Assembly: GCA_021613335.1 (NCBI GenBank)
Contig: JAJTWR010000395.1
Location: forward strand, 208,501 to 272,500
Reading direction: 5' to 3'
DNA length: 64,000 nt
From: Whitmania pigra
Taxonomy: Eukaryota > Annelida > Clitellata > Hirudinida > Haemopidae
The translations under genes and the position numbers were made by a program. Under the pieces are notes generated by a model. It saw only the letters and a list, made by a program, of their open reading frames with translations. It made no database searches and was not told where the DNA came from. Positions 24,893 to 45,487 of the stretch are shown here, in pieces (position 1 is the first letter of the stretch; each line of letters begins with the position of its first letter).

Positions 24893-26354
24893 GAAAGGAA
24901 GTTGTTTCTATTTTGTACTTGAATTTATCTATGTATCTTTCGAAAATATTTATTAAACTAATTTTAACTAAACATTTTAATTTTTTAAATATAAAAAATA
25001 TAAAAATTAAAAAATAATATTTTAAATTGATGTCTAGCATTTTTTTATTGTTCTTGAGCGAACAGTGTTTTATATTACCTAATTGTATTAAAATTTTAAA
25101 ATAATTACATTTTATCATATATTAAGTCATGACAACAAAATGAACTTAATAAAATATTGGTCAGATTGGAGCTATGGTTCTTGTAGTATACTTTGCTGTA
25201 ATGTTAAGCCAACTTTTTAGTATTGATTTACCGTTATATAAGGTAATAAATATATTTATTAAATGTCACAGTACTTTAGGTTCTATGAGTACTTCTATCA
25301 TTATTTCATGCACTTTGCATGAAAATGTTTTGTGGTTGTGCCAAACAAATTTTTCAATCTATATTATTGATTCGTCAAACTTTGGAAGGCTTGTTGAATC
25401 TTACCAAACTTTTTTTTATATTAGTAACAGTAGGTTACGTTCAAGAATATTTTTAAAAATTCCTCAAGTGATTTATTTAAAACTATTCAAAGAATCACTG
25501 TAATCCTCTTATTATTTAGAAACGAAAGCACAATAGACTTTAATGTGTAGGGTCAAACGATGCTAATCTTTAGATTAATATTTTTTAAAGTTTTATTTTA
25601 ATGGCCTTGCTATCATAAATAGATTCATGCCACAATGTCAAACCTTCACAGAATAATTTCTTTTCATGTTACTAGGAGTTGTATTTCACTGCTCAGCGTG
25701 TTTCAAAGCTACTGTTAGCCATCACTGCTGGTTAAAGCGGTTTGAGATAAGGTATAATCCAAATGAGACTGTTTATGATATTGCTTGATTGAATAAAAGT
25801 GATTGCGATAAATAAGAATGGCATTATATAAAAAAAAGTTAAATAGAAAATATAAGCGAAAGATACTTATAACTGAAGAGTAAACACAATGGTTACACTG
25901 TTTAATCGATAAATGTTCCCAACAATTCATAAAGCCCGGTGTGACGACATTACGGCAGGATAAACAAAAACAACTGTAGAAATGAGCAATGTTTATTTAT
26001 TTGTTAATAGCCGTATTTATCTCCCTATTAAGCAAAGGTTTTTATTGTATTTTGTCATTCATCAGTTATTAACATGAATTTACGAATGTCTTGCTGAATG
26101 TTTACCTGTAGGAGCAACATTTAGGCAAACATTGTCAAACGCATGGACGAATTTTACATTTGTCTTCAGCTCTTTTTAAATTCTCTATTTGCTATTTGTT
26201 TATTAATTTATTTGTATGTAAGTTTGAAATTGTATAAAAGATAATAATACCCCACTTGTGATGCCGTTAGTTGGGAAAATTCACCTCTTTAAACCTATTC
26301 AACTGTCTTCTAATTGAAAATCAGAAACTCATCTCATCCAGTTTCACTCAACAG
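24893..26354. other. region upstream of the WSC/EGF receptor gene
   Basis: About 1.4 kb AT-rich DNA. At 25174-25242 a short segment reads like a signal peptide (MVLVVYFAVMLSQLFSIDLP) followed by a GT donor, so it could be the first coding exon of the downstream gene. Its phase (0) does not match the phase-1 acceptor at 26355, so another exon would be needed. No other gene seen. Confidence 0.4.
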
Positions 26355-35430
<9,076 letters not shown>

Positions 35431-35462
35431 GTCAATTCCCAGCATGGTTCATGTCAGACGTG

Positions 35463-35468
35463 AATAAA
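35463..35468 (+). terminator. polyadenylation signal of the WSC/EGF gene
   Basis: AATAAA 33 bases after the stop codon. Confidence 0.7.
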
Positions 35469-36554
35469 ATACTTATTTAGTCTGCATTGTTAACGAAATA
35501 ATGACAGGGAGCATTTTATAATTTAACACAAAACATTTAAAGAATTTGCATCTGCTTATTATTATTATTATTATTTGCAAACAAAATACAAAATCCAAAT
35601 TAATTTAAATTGATGGCATTTATTGTAAACAATGCAGTAACCCTGCACTGTACCTGAACAATAGTATCTGTGCCGTGATTGTATAATGACATAAGTACTG
35701 AGTATGAGCAAAAATGATTTTGTGAGTTGCAATGACAAACAGCAACAAATGCACTAGCAGCCAAGTTATTAATGCAAAGGTGAGACTGGTGAAATTTTAA
35801 TTCTTAATTACCTCTAATCAGGGAAAGAGGACTTCATTCAAAAAATAATTTCAGTAATTTATTTATGAAAAGGAATGATAATTAATAATAATAATAATTT
35901 TAATAATAATAACAATAATATTAATAATAATAACAACTACAGCAATGTGCATAATGCAATAATGAGTAATTAATACTATTAATACATAATAATGCATACG
36001 AACTTGTTGCCAAGAACATTCATCTCATTAAAAGTGAAAAAGCTCGACAAGCAATCGACACTCAAAAACTGAGAGCAATGCCTCCTTTAGGGGTTTATAC
36101 TAAATATTGTAATCATCATCGCCATCATTATCATCATCATAGCCACCATCATCATCGTCACCATCACCCTAGCCATCATCGTATGCATCGTCACCTAATA
36201 TGGCCAGATAAAAAACCATTCAAATGAAATAAAAAGTGTAAAAATACTGGAATCCTAAAATCACTAAGGCCAATGAGTAGGTCGTTTGCATTGTTTTGCA
36301 CGCATCATTTTGCACGTGCCGTTGCGTACACACGATAATGCTAAACGAATATAAATCTCCAGCGATGAGAAATGACGAAGCTCCGTAAGAACCGACATCT
36401 TCGAAAAATTGTTCGGACAATCTCCATTTAGGGAGAATCTATTAATTAACTGAACGATTAATAAATGACTAAACGGAACGAAATACTTTATGAATGCCAA
36501 AGCCACGTAACATCTTTGGAGTGGAACGACCAAAAAAGAGAATCGACGATCCAG
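35469..36554. other. convergent intergenic region
   Basis: About 1.1 kb between the WSC/EGF gene and the GNPDA 3' end; AT-rich with short AAT and CAT runs. No gene recognised; open frames on the minus strand look like 3' untranslated sequence. Confidence 0.5.
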
Positions 36555-36560
36555 TTTATT
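36555..36560 (-). terminator. polyadenylation signal of GNPDA
   Basis: AATAAA on the minus strand about 90 bases past the stop codon. Confidence 0.5.
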
Positions 36561-36648
36561 TCGACTAAAGAAATTGTTAGGAAGACTGGGATAAAGATAA
36601 TCTAAGGTCGACGACGATTGGACGACGACATCGAAGTGTTGCCAATGG

Positions 36649-39486
36649 TTACTGCTCCTCCTCAATGAGTTTGTTGTGGATGGCCATCAGTCCCTTGAAG
36701 TACTTGACAGTTCTCACCTGGAGACAGAAGATGATGAAGATGACGATGATCATGGGCATCATGATGACGATAAAAATCGAGATTGATTAAAAATGTTAGC
36801 TTCAAAAATTCCTTTATGTAAAATCGCAGCAAACAACTCATTCCAGCTGAGAACTTCCACCTATCATTGGTCATCTATTGATCAACAGCCATCGATAAAA
36901 ACAAATTAATCATCACCATCATCATTGTCATCATCACTCACCCTGAGCTCCATGGTGGCATTCTCGTCGCAGAGGAAGAGCGCATTTGGATGCATCTGGA
37001 AGGCCGAAACAGTCCACATGTGGCTCACCCCCTCCTCGATGGCCTTGGAAAGGGCAAGTGCCTTGTGCGACCCGGTGATCAGAATCATGACCTGGAGAGG
37101 TTGGACGAATAGGTTAAGTGTTAAACTTTTATTCGTTCACTCATTTCGAGAGCATAAATCGTGATGTGATATTATAACGAGGTAATATCACGTTTCATTT
37201 ATTACAACATAACAACAAATTAATTAAGTATTATTAATAAATGATAATAAAAACAATAATAAAAATAATAATAAATTATAACAAAATGCAAAATCGATTA
37301 GGGGCAGAAAAAACTGCATGAAAACATTAAATATAGCAGTGAAGCAAATCTGACTCCCACAAAGCCAAACCCCCTCGGATCACCCACTACCCACCTCTCT
37401 GGCATCCATGACGGTGCCCACTCCGACCGTAAGGGCCTGCTTGGGAACCTTGGAAAGATCGCCGCCAAAAAACCTCGCATTGGCTTCGATGGTGTCCGCG
37501 GCCAGAGTCTTAACCCTCGTTCTTGACACGAGACTCGATCCGGGCTCATTGAAGGCGATGTGTCCGTCAGGTCCGATGCCTACAGATTGAGAAAAAGTAT
37601 AACGAGTTAATATTTTTATGTGGTAATAAAATAATTAATAAGCTTCGTAAACATTACTTTAGTGTGAATCGTGATAGTAGCCATAGCAAATGTTGCAAAT
37701 ACAACAAACATGGATAACATAAACAACATATTAGGTTGCTATATTAATGCTACCCAATCAACTCATGAATATTTAATCGACTCGTGCATATTCGATCGGC
37801 AACCCACCGCCAATGAACAGCTCCACCCCTCCTGCCTCCTTGATCTTCTGTTCGTAGAGGTCGCACTCGTTCTTGAGGTCGGGGGCATTTCCGTCGAGGA
37901 TGTGAACGTTATTGGGGTCGATGTCGATGTGCTTGAACAGGTTCTCGAACATGAATGTGTGGTAGCTCTCCGGGTGGTCCCTGGGGAGGCCTGCCAAATT
38001 AACATTATTATTATTATTACTATTATTATTAATACTGTTGTAATATTCTTGTTTTATTATTATTATTACTATTATTAATATTATTATTATTATTAATACT
38101 ATTATTATTATTCTATTGAAATATGGCAAATGAAATATGGAAATGAGGAGGCAAAGTTTAGAATTGTAACATTGACGAGACCATTTAGTGCTGCTGCTGC
38201 TATCGCATTGTTTTCGTTGGGTTCTGTTTATTTGCGTGGGCATGTCTTTTTAAATGTTAATCTTCAACCAGCATTGCAAATACCATCATTAACATTGCAT
38301 GAATCGCTAATAAATTTGATATCATTATCATCGTGACAATCATCACAAACATCATCATCGTCGTCATCATTATCTCTGGCATCATCACCAACAACGCAAC
38401 AGGTGTCCTTACTCACCAACATACTCGTCCATGTTGAATGTCTTGACATACTTGAAGGACAGCTCGCCCTTCTTGTGGTACTCTGCCAGCTTCTTGTACA
38501 TGCCCATGGGTGTGCTGCCTGATGATGATGATGATGACTATTATTAACAATATTATTTTAAGAATACTATTATTTGGATATTGAGGATAACGAAGATATT
38601 AGCAATAATGCATTTAAAACATATGAAATGCTAGCAACACTAATAACAACAACAATAAAGATTAATCAAAGTCAAGCCGTGCAACCTAATAATTACAAAT
38701 CAATAAATAAATAAATTGCTCAAAATTCTAAAGTATTATAATACTAGTAAATAAATAAATAATATCCTTGAGATCTTCTTCAATCATTGTCAACACCAAG
38801 CAACAATCGATGCTGATTCAAAAAAAAAAGAATAATTATTTGCAACGGTTGTTGAGAACATAAACAGACTTGATCTTTGACCACCATGCTGATCAAACAA
38901 TGGCACTAGTAGTTCTTTGTGTGGCATAATTATAATTAATAAACTATTACTTTATCTAATTTATTATTAGTTAAATTATGACATCATCTCTAAACATTAC
39001 ACTGTAAATTGCATCTCCACAATGCATGCTTTAGCAAGTGAATCTAAATATATGCTATTTAAAATAATCTAGATTTAAAATAGCCCATGCAAATGATTAG
39101 ATAAAAAGCATGAGTGATGAGGTCTGGAAACAAAAAAAATATATCTATAGTTCAAAGATAACCATTGCAAATAAGCAAGCAGATGCATCAAAGCCAAAAT
39201 CTCACAAAGTTCTGCACAAACAACCATCCTAGCGTCTCAACCATTTCTCAAACACCCTTAAACCCAAGGTCATGACCTTGAAGAAACTGAAGCGCTCAAC
39301 TCTAGCTCGAGGATAAATTAAAATTTAGAATTTTTGAATAAAAAATGTTGAATTGAACTTGCCAGTCGGAAGACCCAAGGTGAAGAACCTGTCGGGTCCT
39401 GGATTGAAGTCATTTATCCTCTTCTTCACGTACTTGGCCGCCCACTCGGCGACATGGCTCGATTCTTCCAGGATGACTAGTTTCAT
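36649..39486 (-). CDS. GNPDA1: glucosamine-6-phosphate deaminase
   Basis: Converts glucosamine 6-phosphate to fructose 6-phosphate and ammonia, opposing the hexosamine pathway; cytosolic hexamer in animals. Six minus-strand exons: 39486-39359, 38514-38417, 37990-37808, 37579-37395, 37091-36942 and 36717-36649, all joining in phase. Family signatures: [59 protein letters not shown] (containing the catalytic Asp/His/Glu), [20 protein letters not shown] and [12 protein letters not shown]. The C-terminus stops at NKLIEEEQ, about 20 residues shorter than the long tail of vertebrate GNPDA1. The symbol is given for the family; GNPDA1 and GNPDA2 cannot be separated here. Confidence 0.96.
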
Positions 39487-40680
39487 GGTTCCTATAATGT
39501 CACGAGTGATGAATGTCAACAACCAAGAGCAATTCTACTTATGCCAATTCTCATGGCTTGTAATTCTGTAGAAATAAACTGTAGCATCTATCAAAGCCAT
39601 TGCAAAATCTCTTGATAGTTTTGTTTCTAAGAAGCGATAGGCGCAAAAGCCAAATCTTAATACAAGTCCGCAAAGATGAAAACAAAAACATACGATACTG
39701 CTTCTAAAAACGGACTTAAAATCGGTCGCCTCAAACTAAGAAGTATCACCTGCTCACCTTTATAAGCACCAGATCGGACTTTGAATAAAGGACTTTTAAT
39801 GAGTATTGTTCGCTCTTCTAACTTTCAATTTAAGATGACTTGCTGGTCATATGAAAGGATCCCCGTTTTATTCGCTTCATCACGTGTTTTACAAATTCAA
39901 AAAAATTTAACTTAATCGTAAAAATAATTTAATGTGCTATAATTCAGCTATTAGTAGTTAGATATGTAATACTGCAGCGTTCAAATTATGCAATCTCTTG
40001 CATTAAGTGGTCTGATATTTTGTAAAACAGCAAATTAAATTAGGATGCATCTATTATTATCACTATTTTCAATCAAATGCTTTGTTGTACTTTGAACCCA
40101 AATGTTGCCCTTTTTGACACAATATTTTGGTAACCCAATGTCTTGTGTAGTGGTTTTCAAAATCTCCTGCAACTTTTTATCACAGGTTAATGAACAAGTT
40201 TACAGGTGAGGCATTTTGTACTAAAATAAACTATATTTACTAGTTAATAAAATGGTAGACTCCTAGAATTTGTTTTTTTTTTAATTTTATTTATTTTTTT
40301 GCAATTTATTGTTTTTTTACAATTATATTTATTTAATTGTTATGCATTTTTCATTTGAAAAAAAGCAATTTGGGATCATAATAATATTGAAGTACTTTTT
40401 TTTAGATCTCCATGAATTGACTCCAAAATTACAATTTATATGTAACGTTAGTTTATTAATTAAATTATTTACTTAAAAACTATACTCCATACATTCTGTC
40501 AGTAAAATTGAACCTTATTGTTGTCCTTATTACAACACGTGTTCACTTTTAATCACAACCTTCGTGAATTTTGATTGCGATTTTTGACATCGGGAAATTT
40601 TGCACCCCAATTACACTATAAATATCTTTTTGTGGCGCGTAACTTTAGTATAGTGTAGAATTAAACGCGAGCTGAAAGAA
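39487..40680. other. divergent GNPDA-TMEM177 intergenic region
   Basis: About 1.2 kb AT-rich DNA between two divergent genes. A TATA-like ACTATAAATA lies at about 40615, some 65 bases before the TMEM177 start. No other feature recognised. Confidence 0.5.
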
Positions 40681-42739
40681 ATGTCATACTCTAAGATAAT
40701 CGGTAACATTTTTAGAAATCATTTCACTGTTATTGCTGGTACTGTGGTCGCGTTTGGCGTTTCTGCCTCGATGGTTCCTGAAATTTTATTTCTGTCGAAA
40801 TTCAAGGACATGACCGTTTACCAGGAAAAAGATGGCTCAGAGAAAAAAATCGACCTCGCCACTAAGGCTCTTATTGATAAGGTGAGTTGCAATGTGAGAT
40901 CTAATAATTACATACACATTAAATAAGTAAGTAAGGCTGGTTTAATTTTGTATACTTTTACTATGTTTGTCTGCAAAGCAGCAATTTATTTATTTTGTCT
41001 AAACCCATCCATAATTTCAAGCAAATATGTAAATATTTTAATTAAAATTCAAACCCATACCTAGCACCACCAGTGGTAACCTATCTTGCACCAGTATGAG
41101 CTTGAGACAGATAACCTAACTTAGTTTACATAGAAACATATTCATCGATAGGCCACATTATCTTTTCCTAGGTATTATTGAAAGTCAATATGAGCCCATG
41201 GGAAGAGGCTTCTCTTGACTTTTACTTCAGCACACTCAGTGACCCCACCCATTACGGGTCGACGAAAATGAAGTCCGGGGCCTGGGTGAGTCTGCCGGTG
41301 TCTTTCCAGTACGACAAAAACTCCGACATGTCGAAGGAAAGCGTCTCGCTCGCCGACATCAGGCTCGTCTTCGACGGCACGAACAACAGCCAGGCTGCTC
41401 AAGATCTTGCCGATTCCTTGCTCCTCTCGCAGAAGGGCAAAGAATTCCTCATTGCCAGGGAGATTCATTATGCCAGGTCGTACAGGCTCCATATCGACCT
41501 CCTTCTAAGGACGGCAGCTGCTTCAGGAGCTGTCATTACCTGGAGCTATTTTTACAACAGGTTTGAGGATACAACTAATTGTCTGATTAGTTATTGTCAT
41601 TAAATGTATGATCCGTCTTTTGATTATTATTATTATTAAATGTTTGATCCAGTTGGGATAAATTCAGTGGTGGTTGTTTGATGATGAAAATAATGGGTTT
41701 GTTAGAACAGATATTGATGTTGATCTAGTTGCCCTTGTAAATGACTGCACATCCAAATGTATCGAAGGCCTGTGAGAATTGGTAAAAAAAAATGTTTTGC
41801 TTACTTTTGAAAACTCCAACATTATTAGGTTCTTTACTCCGCTCATTTTTCTAAGTGTTATTATTAATTTTAATTGTTGTTATTACTTTTACTGTTATTA
41901 ATTAATTGTTATAATTATTTATCACCAATGACAATAAGAATTCTCGTCCTGAAAATGATGAAGACTTGGGCAAAGCTGTTGCCCTTTGCAGTGATGTCTG
42001 CATTCTGGACAGGTTGCTATCTGCTCCTCAGGGATGCCCACAGGTGCTGGATTGACTCTGCAGTTGACAAGAAGACGGCCAAGTAAACATGTTTTACTTT
42101 ACCACGGAGTTGTTCTTTAATAAATTGGATCATGATTGGAGGATTATTCATGAATTATAGGATTGATGGGCTGATCTTTGATAAGAATTAGTTATTAGTA
42201 CTTTAATTCGAAATGAAGCATGCCTTCAAAAATTGTTTGATCAGTAGTAACATGATAATGATGTTTAATCTGTTCGCTTGCGTGGTCCACCGAACTGTGC
42301 AAACTGTTTTGTTTTTCAATTTTTAATCGCTGCATTTTAATCCAGAATTGGCATGAACAATTAGAAGTTGATTTATTAAATACAATAAGCAAATTAGTTA
42401 TGCATTATATAGTACGTTACTTGTAATAATAACTGGCTAGTGTCATAAAACATCATTTCTAATGAAATATGTGTCAACAGGATGGGGAAATCATATGCAG
42501 AGGGGGGTTTGGAGTACTACCAGTCAGTCTTGGAGAGGAACAAGGCCCTACGCATCCTGAAGAAAGATGGCAAAAAGGAGTTCACCTCTTACGGCAACGA
42601 AGTTTCAACAATCAGGCAGAAAACGCTTCAGAAATCTACGAGACGAGACAACATCAAGAGGATCCTGAAGACATATGAGCAGGAAGAGGTCAAAGATGCA
42701 CCTGGGCAAATCAAAGTGACCGAGAGTCAAGCAGCCTGA
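40681..42739 (+). CDS. TMEM177: transmembrane protein 177
   Basis: Mitochondrial inner-membrane protein that in vertebrates stabilises newly made COX2 and its copper chaperone SCO2 during cytochrome c oxidase assembly. Four exons (40681-40880, 41172-41561, 41937-42083, 42481-42739) join in phase. Matching segments: GAWVSLPVSFQYD, LLSQKGKEFLIAREIHYARS, the first helix RTAAASGAVITWSYFY, the second helix LLPFAVMSAFWTGCYLLL, DSAVDKKTAK, GGLEYYQSVLERNKALRIL and a C-terminal TRRDNIKRIL. The N-terminus (IIGNIFRNHFTVIAGTVVAF) is hydrophobic, as in the vertebrate protein. Length about 330. Confidence 0.93.
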
Positions 42740-42789
42740 TGATGTGACGTGGGACGAACGGGTGGACATTTGATGACGAATTGCGGCCG

Positions 42790-42795
42790 AATAAA
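42790..42795 (+). terminator. polyadenylation signal of TMEM177
   Basis: AATAAA 51 bases after the stop codon. Confidence 0.75.
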
Positions 42796-43361
42796 TTATA
42801 CTATCGAGGAGCTGTTGTTGCTTTAGAGTTAGGGATTATCTTTCCCGCATATGGATGAAATAGCGAAAAAGGATGTGTTTTGCTGCCCAGTTTGCACTAA
42901 CACCGATTCAGTTTGTTCTACCCAGTAATCTATTAATTAAATAGATTGCCTGCCCGAGCACCGTGGAAAAAGGGGGTATTCAGCCCGTTTCACTGGCCCT
43001 AAAACAAAAAGCGTGGTTTCCCCTAGAAAAAAATTAAGCTTCTAGAATAATACAATTTACTCGTTAAACGAATTATTCGCGTTTTGCTGGCTTTATTTCA
43101 TTAAATGTTAAAATTCATTTTTTAGCATCTTTCTTTTTAACTGAATAAATAGACGCCTTATGCATTGCAAGATTTTATTACCAGCTATCATTTAGAATTA
43201 ATTTATTTTTCCGAACTATTCAGTGTCTTTTGTTTCCTACGTGTCGGTGGACGAATCGCGTCGAAATGATTCAAATAATCCCGCATAACGACCACAATAA
43301 GCAGAAATAACTGTACTTAATATAATAACTCATTCATAAATCATAAACATATTCTTGGATC
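42796..43361. other. TMEM177-PPIL2 intergenic region
   Basis: About 570 bases of unique AT-rich DNA that must hold the PPIL2 promoter. No clear motif or gene. Confidence 0.5.
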
Positions 43362-44882
43362 ATGGGCAAGAAACAGCACCAAAAGGATAAACTTTATCTC
43401 ACTACGACGGAATGGAGTGAGCAATACGGAGGCAAGAAACGCTCCTCTGACTTTGGCGCAAACTCCAAGTTTCGTCGGCTACCGTTCAGTTGCTGTGGCC
43501 TGAGCCTTCAGCCGTTCGAGAATCCCCTCTGTACGGACAAAGGTCACGTCTTTGAATGCGAAAACATAGTCAAGTTCTTGAGAAAGTACGGCATAAACCC
43601 GATAACCGGAGAAAAACTTTTGTTTAAAAATCTGACGAAGCTTAACTTTTTCAAAAACAACAGCGGCAGTTATCACTGTCCTGTGACGTTCAAAGTCTTT
43701 AATGAAAACACGCACATCGTAGCCGTCAAGACGTCGGGCAATGTGTTTAGTTTCGAGGCGATCGACATGCTTAACATTAAGACTCGAAACTGGAAAGATC
43801 TGATTAGCGACGAGGAATTTACCCGGAAAGACATCATAACAATCCAGGATCCAGCCAACCTGGACAAGTTCAACTTCGCCAACTTCGAACACGTCAGGAA
43901 GAATCTCAGAATCGTCGACGATGAGGACGAACTCAACGACTCAAAGAACATTCTTAACCACGTGAACAGCGAGGCCAAACAGATATTGGAGGAACTCAAC
44001 AGGACCTTCAAGCCTCTTCAGAAAGCCGTGGAAATCGTCAAGAAGGCCGACGCTGTCAACGCGGCCCACTATTCCACCGGCAAAGTATCTGCCTCGTTCA
44101 CCTCGACAGTTCTTGATCCTGTGACTCATTTCGAGGCTGGCATAATCGACGAAGACGTCCTGAGATATCAGCGAGTGAAGACAAAGGCCCTTGTCCAAAT
44201 TGTGACCTCGCTCGGAAACTTGAACTTCATGTTGCATTCTGATGAAGTGCCAAAAACTTGCGAGAATTTCGTTCGGCACTGCCTGAGCGGTTATTATGAC
44301 GGCACTATTTTTCATCGCTCAATAAAGCACTTCATGATCCAGGGTGGTGATCCGGAGGGCACTGGCCGAGGTGGTCAATCCATATGGGGCGTTCCTTTCG
44401 AGGACGAGTTCAAGCCTAATCTCACTCACTCCGGCAGAGGCATTCTAAGCATGGCCAATTCGGGAAAGAATACGAATAAATCGCAGTTCTTCATCACCTA
44501 CCGTTCGGCTAAGCATCTCGACAATAAGCACACTGTCTTTGGATCTGTCGTCGGCGGCCTGGAGGTCTTGACTAAAATGGAGCAAATCAAGACGAACTCC
44601 AAAGACAAGCCAGTAGAAGACATAAAGATCCTTAAATGTAACGTGTTTAACAACCCTTACGAAGAAGCCGATAAAATATTGGCTGAGGAGAGATTGAAAA
44701 AATCAAAAGCGAATGATGAAAAACAACCCAAAGTTGAGGTTAAAAAGGATAACCAAAAGAAAGATGAACACCCCAGCATATTTTCTCTGAAGCGCAATTT
44801 CGGCGAATTGGAAGGCGTAGAATCAGAAACTTCAATCAAGAAGAAGAAAATACGCACCACATTTAACTTTGACAGCTGGTAA
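43362..44882 (+). CDS. PPIL2: U-box / cyclophilin-like protein PPIL2, single exon
   Basis: 506-residue nuclear, spliceosome-associated protein (human PPIL2 about 520). The N-terminus MGKKQHQKDKLYLTTTEWSE is family-specific. The first U-box lies at about residues 40-85 (FSCCGLSLQPFENPLCT ... YGINPITGEKL), with a second U-box-like segment around residues 105-160 (CPVTFKVF, TGNVFS-type). A cyclophilin domain spans about 283-435: FHRSIKHFMIQGGDPEGTGRGGQS, SQFFITYR and HLDNKHTVFG. The catalytic Arg of FHR is present, while the Trp of cyclophilin A is replaced by His. The basic C-terminal tail (SIKKKKIRTTFNFDSW) is conserved. There is no intron, unlike the flanking genes. Confidence 0.97.
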   Translation: MGKKQHQKDKLYLTTTEWSEQYGGKKRSSDFGANSKFRRLPFSCCGLSLQPFENPLCTDKGHVFECENIVKFLRKYGINPITGEKLLFKNLTKLNFFKNNSGSYHCPVTFKVFNENTHIVAVKTSGNVFSFEAIDMLNIKTRNWKDLISDEEFTRKDIITIQDPANLDKFNFANFEHVRKNLRIVDDEDELNDSKNILNHVNSEAKQILEELNRTFKPLQKAVEIVKKADAVNAAHYSTGKVSASFTSTVLDPVTHFEAGIIDEDVLRYQRVKTKALVQIVTSLGNLNFMLHSDEVPKTCENFVRHCLSGYYDGTIFHRSIKHFMIQGGDPEGTGRGGQSIWGVPFEDEFKPNLTHSGRGILSMANSGKNTNKSQFFITYRSAKHLDNKHTVFGSVVGGLEVLTKMEQIKTNSKDKPVEDIKILKCNVFNNPYEEADKILAEERLKKSKANDEKQPKVEVKKDNQKKDEHPSIFSLKRNFGELEGVESETSIKKKKIRTTFNFDSW

Positions 44883-45016
44883 AGCATATTCCATCGATAA
44901 AAAGTAATTAAATTTTGATTAATTATTACACGATTGATAATGTTTTTAAGCTGACATTTCACCCAGTTTGGGTCTTGGAAATATTATGCTTGTAAGGCTT
45001 TCCGACATTGAATGGA

Positions 45017-45022
45017 AATAAA
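45017..45022 (+). terminator. polyadenylation signal of PPIL2
   Basis: AATAAA about 135 bases after the stop codon. Confidence 0.6.
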
Positions 45023-45487
45023 TGTTATCATCTATAATTTTTCATTTAATAAATATTTTGAACAAAACTTGACTGTTCTTAAATATTGATATGCATTTTG
45101 ATAACGATTTCGTTGGCAATTCGCTAGTGATAAGATAATAAATAAATTTTGTTTTATTTAATAAATATGTTTTATTACAAAAATGTATGCTTATCAAAAT
45201 ATTTTAAAAATTGACACTAAGATTTAATTTTATTATTAAATTGTTTTTTAGTCTACTGACAATATTTACAGTAAAAATGTACTTATTTATTTTAAAATAA
45301 CTGTTTTTCATTTAAATAAGCTTTGTGAATTTAGTCAATTAAATTATCTTGGGAGTTACGAGCTTCGTCAAGTTCCGTTCGACGATCGTTCATTTCTTCG
45401 TGGCCATGCTCGGGCTGCGACCTTTTGTGGCGATAATCTTTTTTAGGTTTACTTTTATTTTGCAATTGGATGATTGCGTATCGTTAA

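Noticed and set aside
36220..36665. Minus-strand frames of 66 and 133 residues beyond the GNPDA stop
   Set aside because: They lie in the 3' untranslated part of GNPDA and resemble no family.
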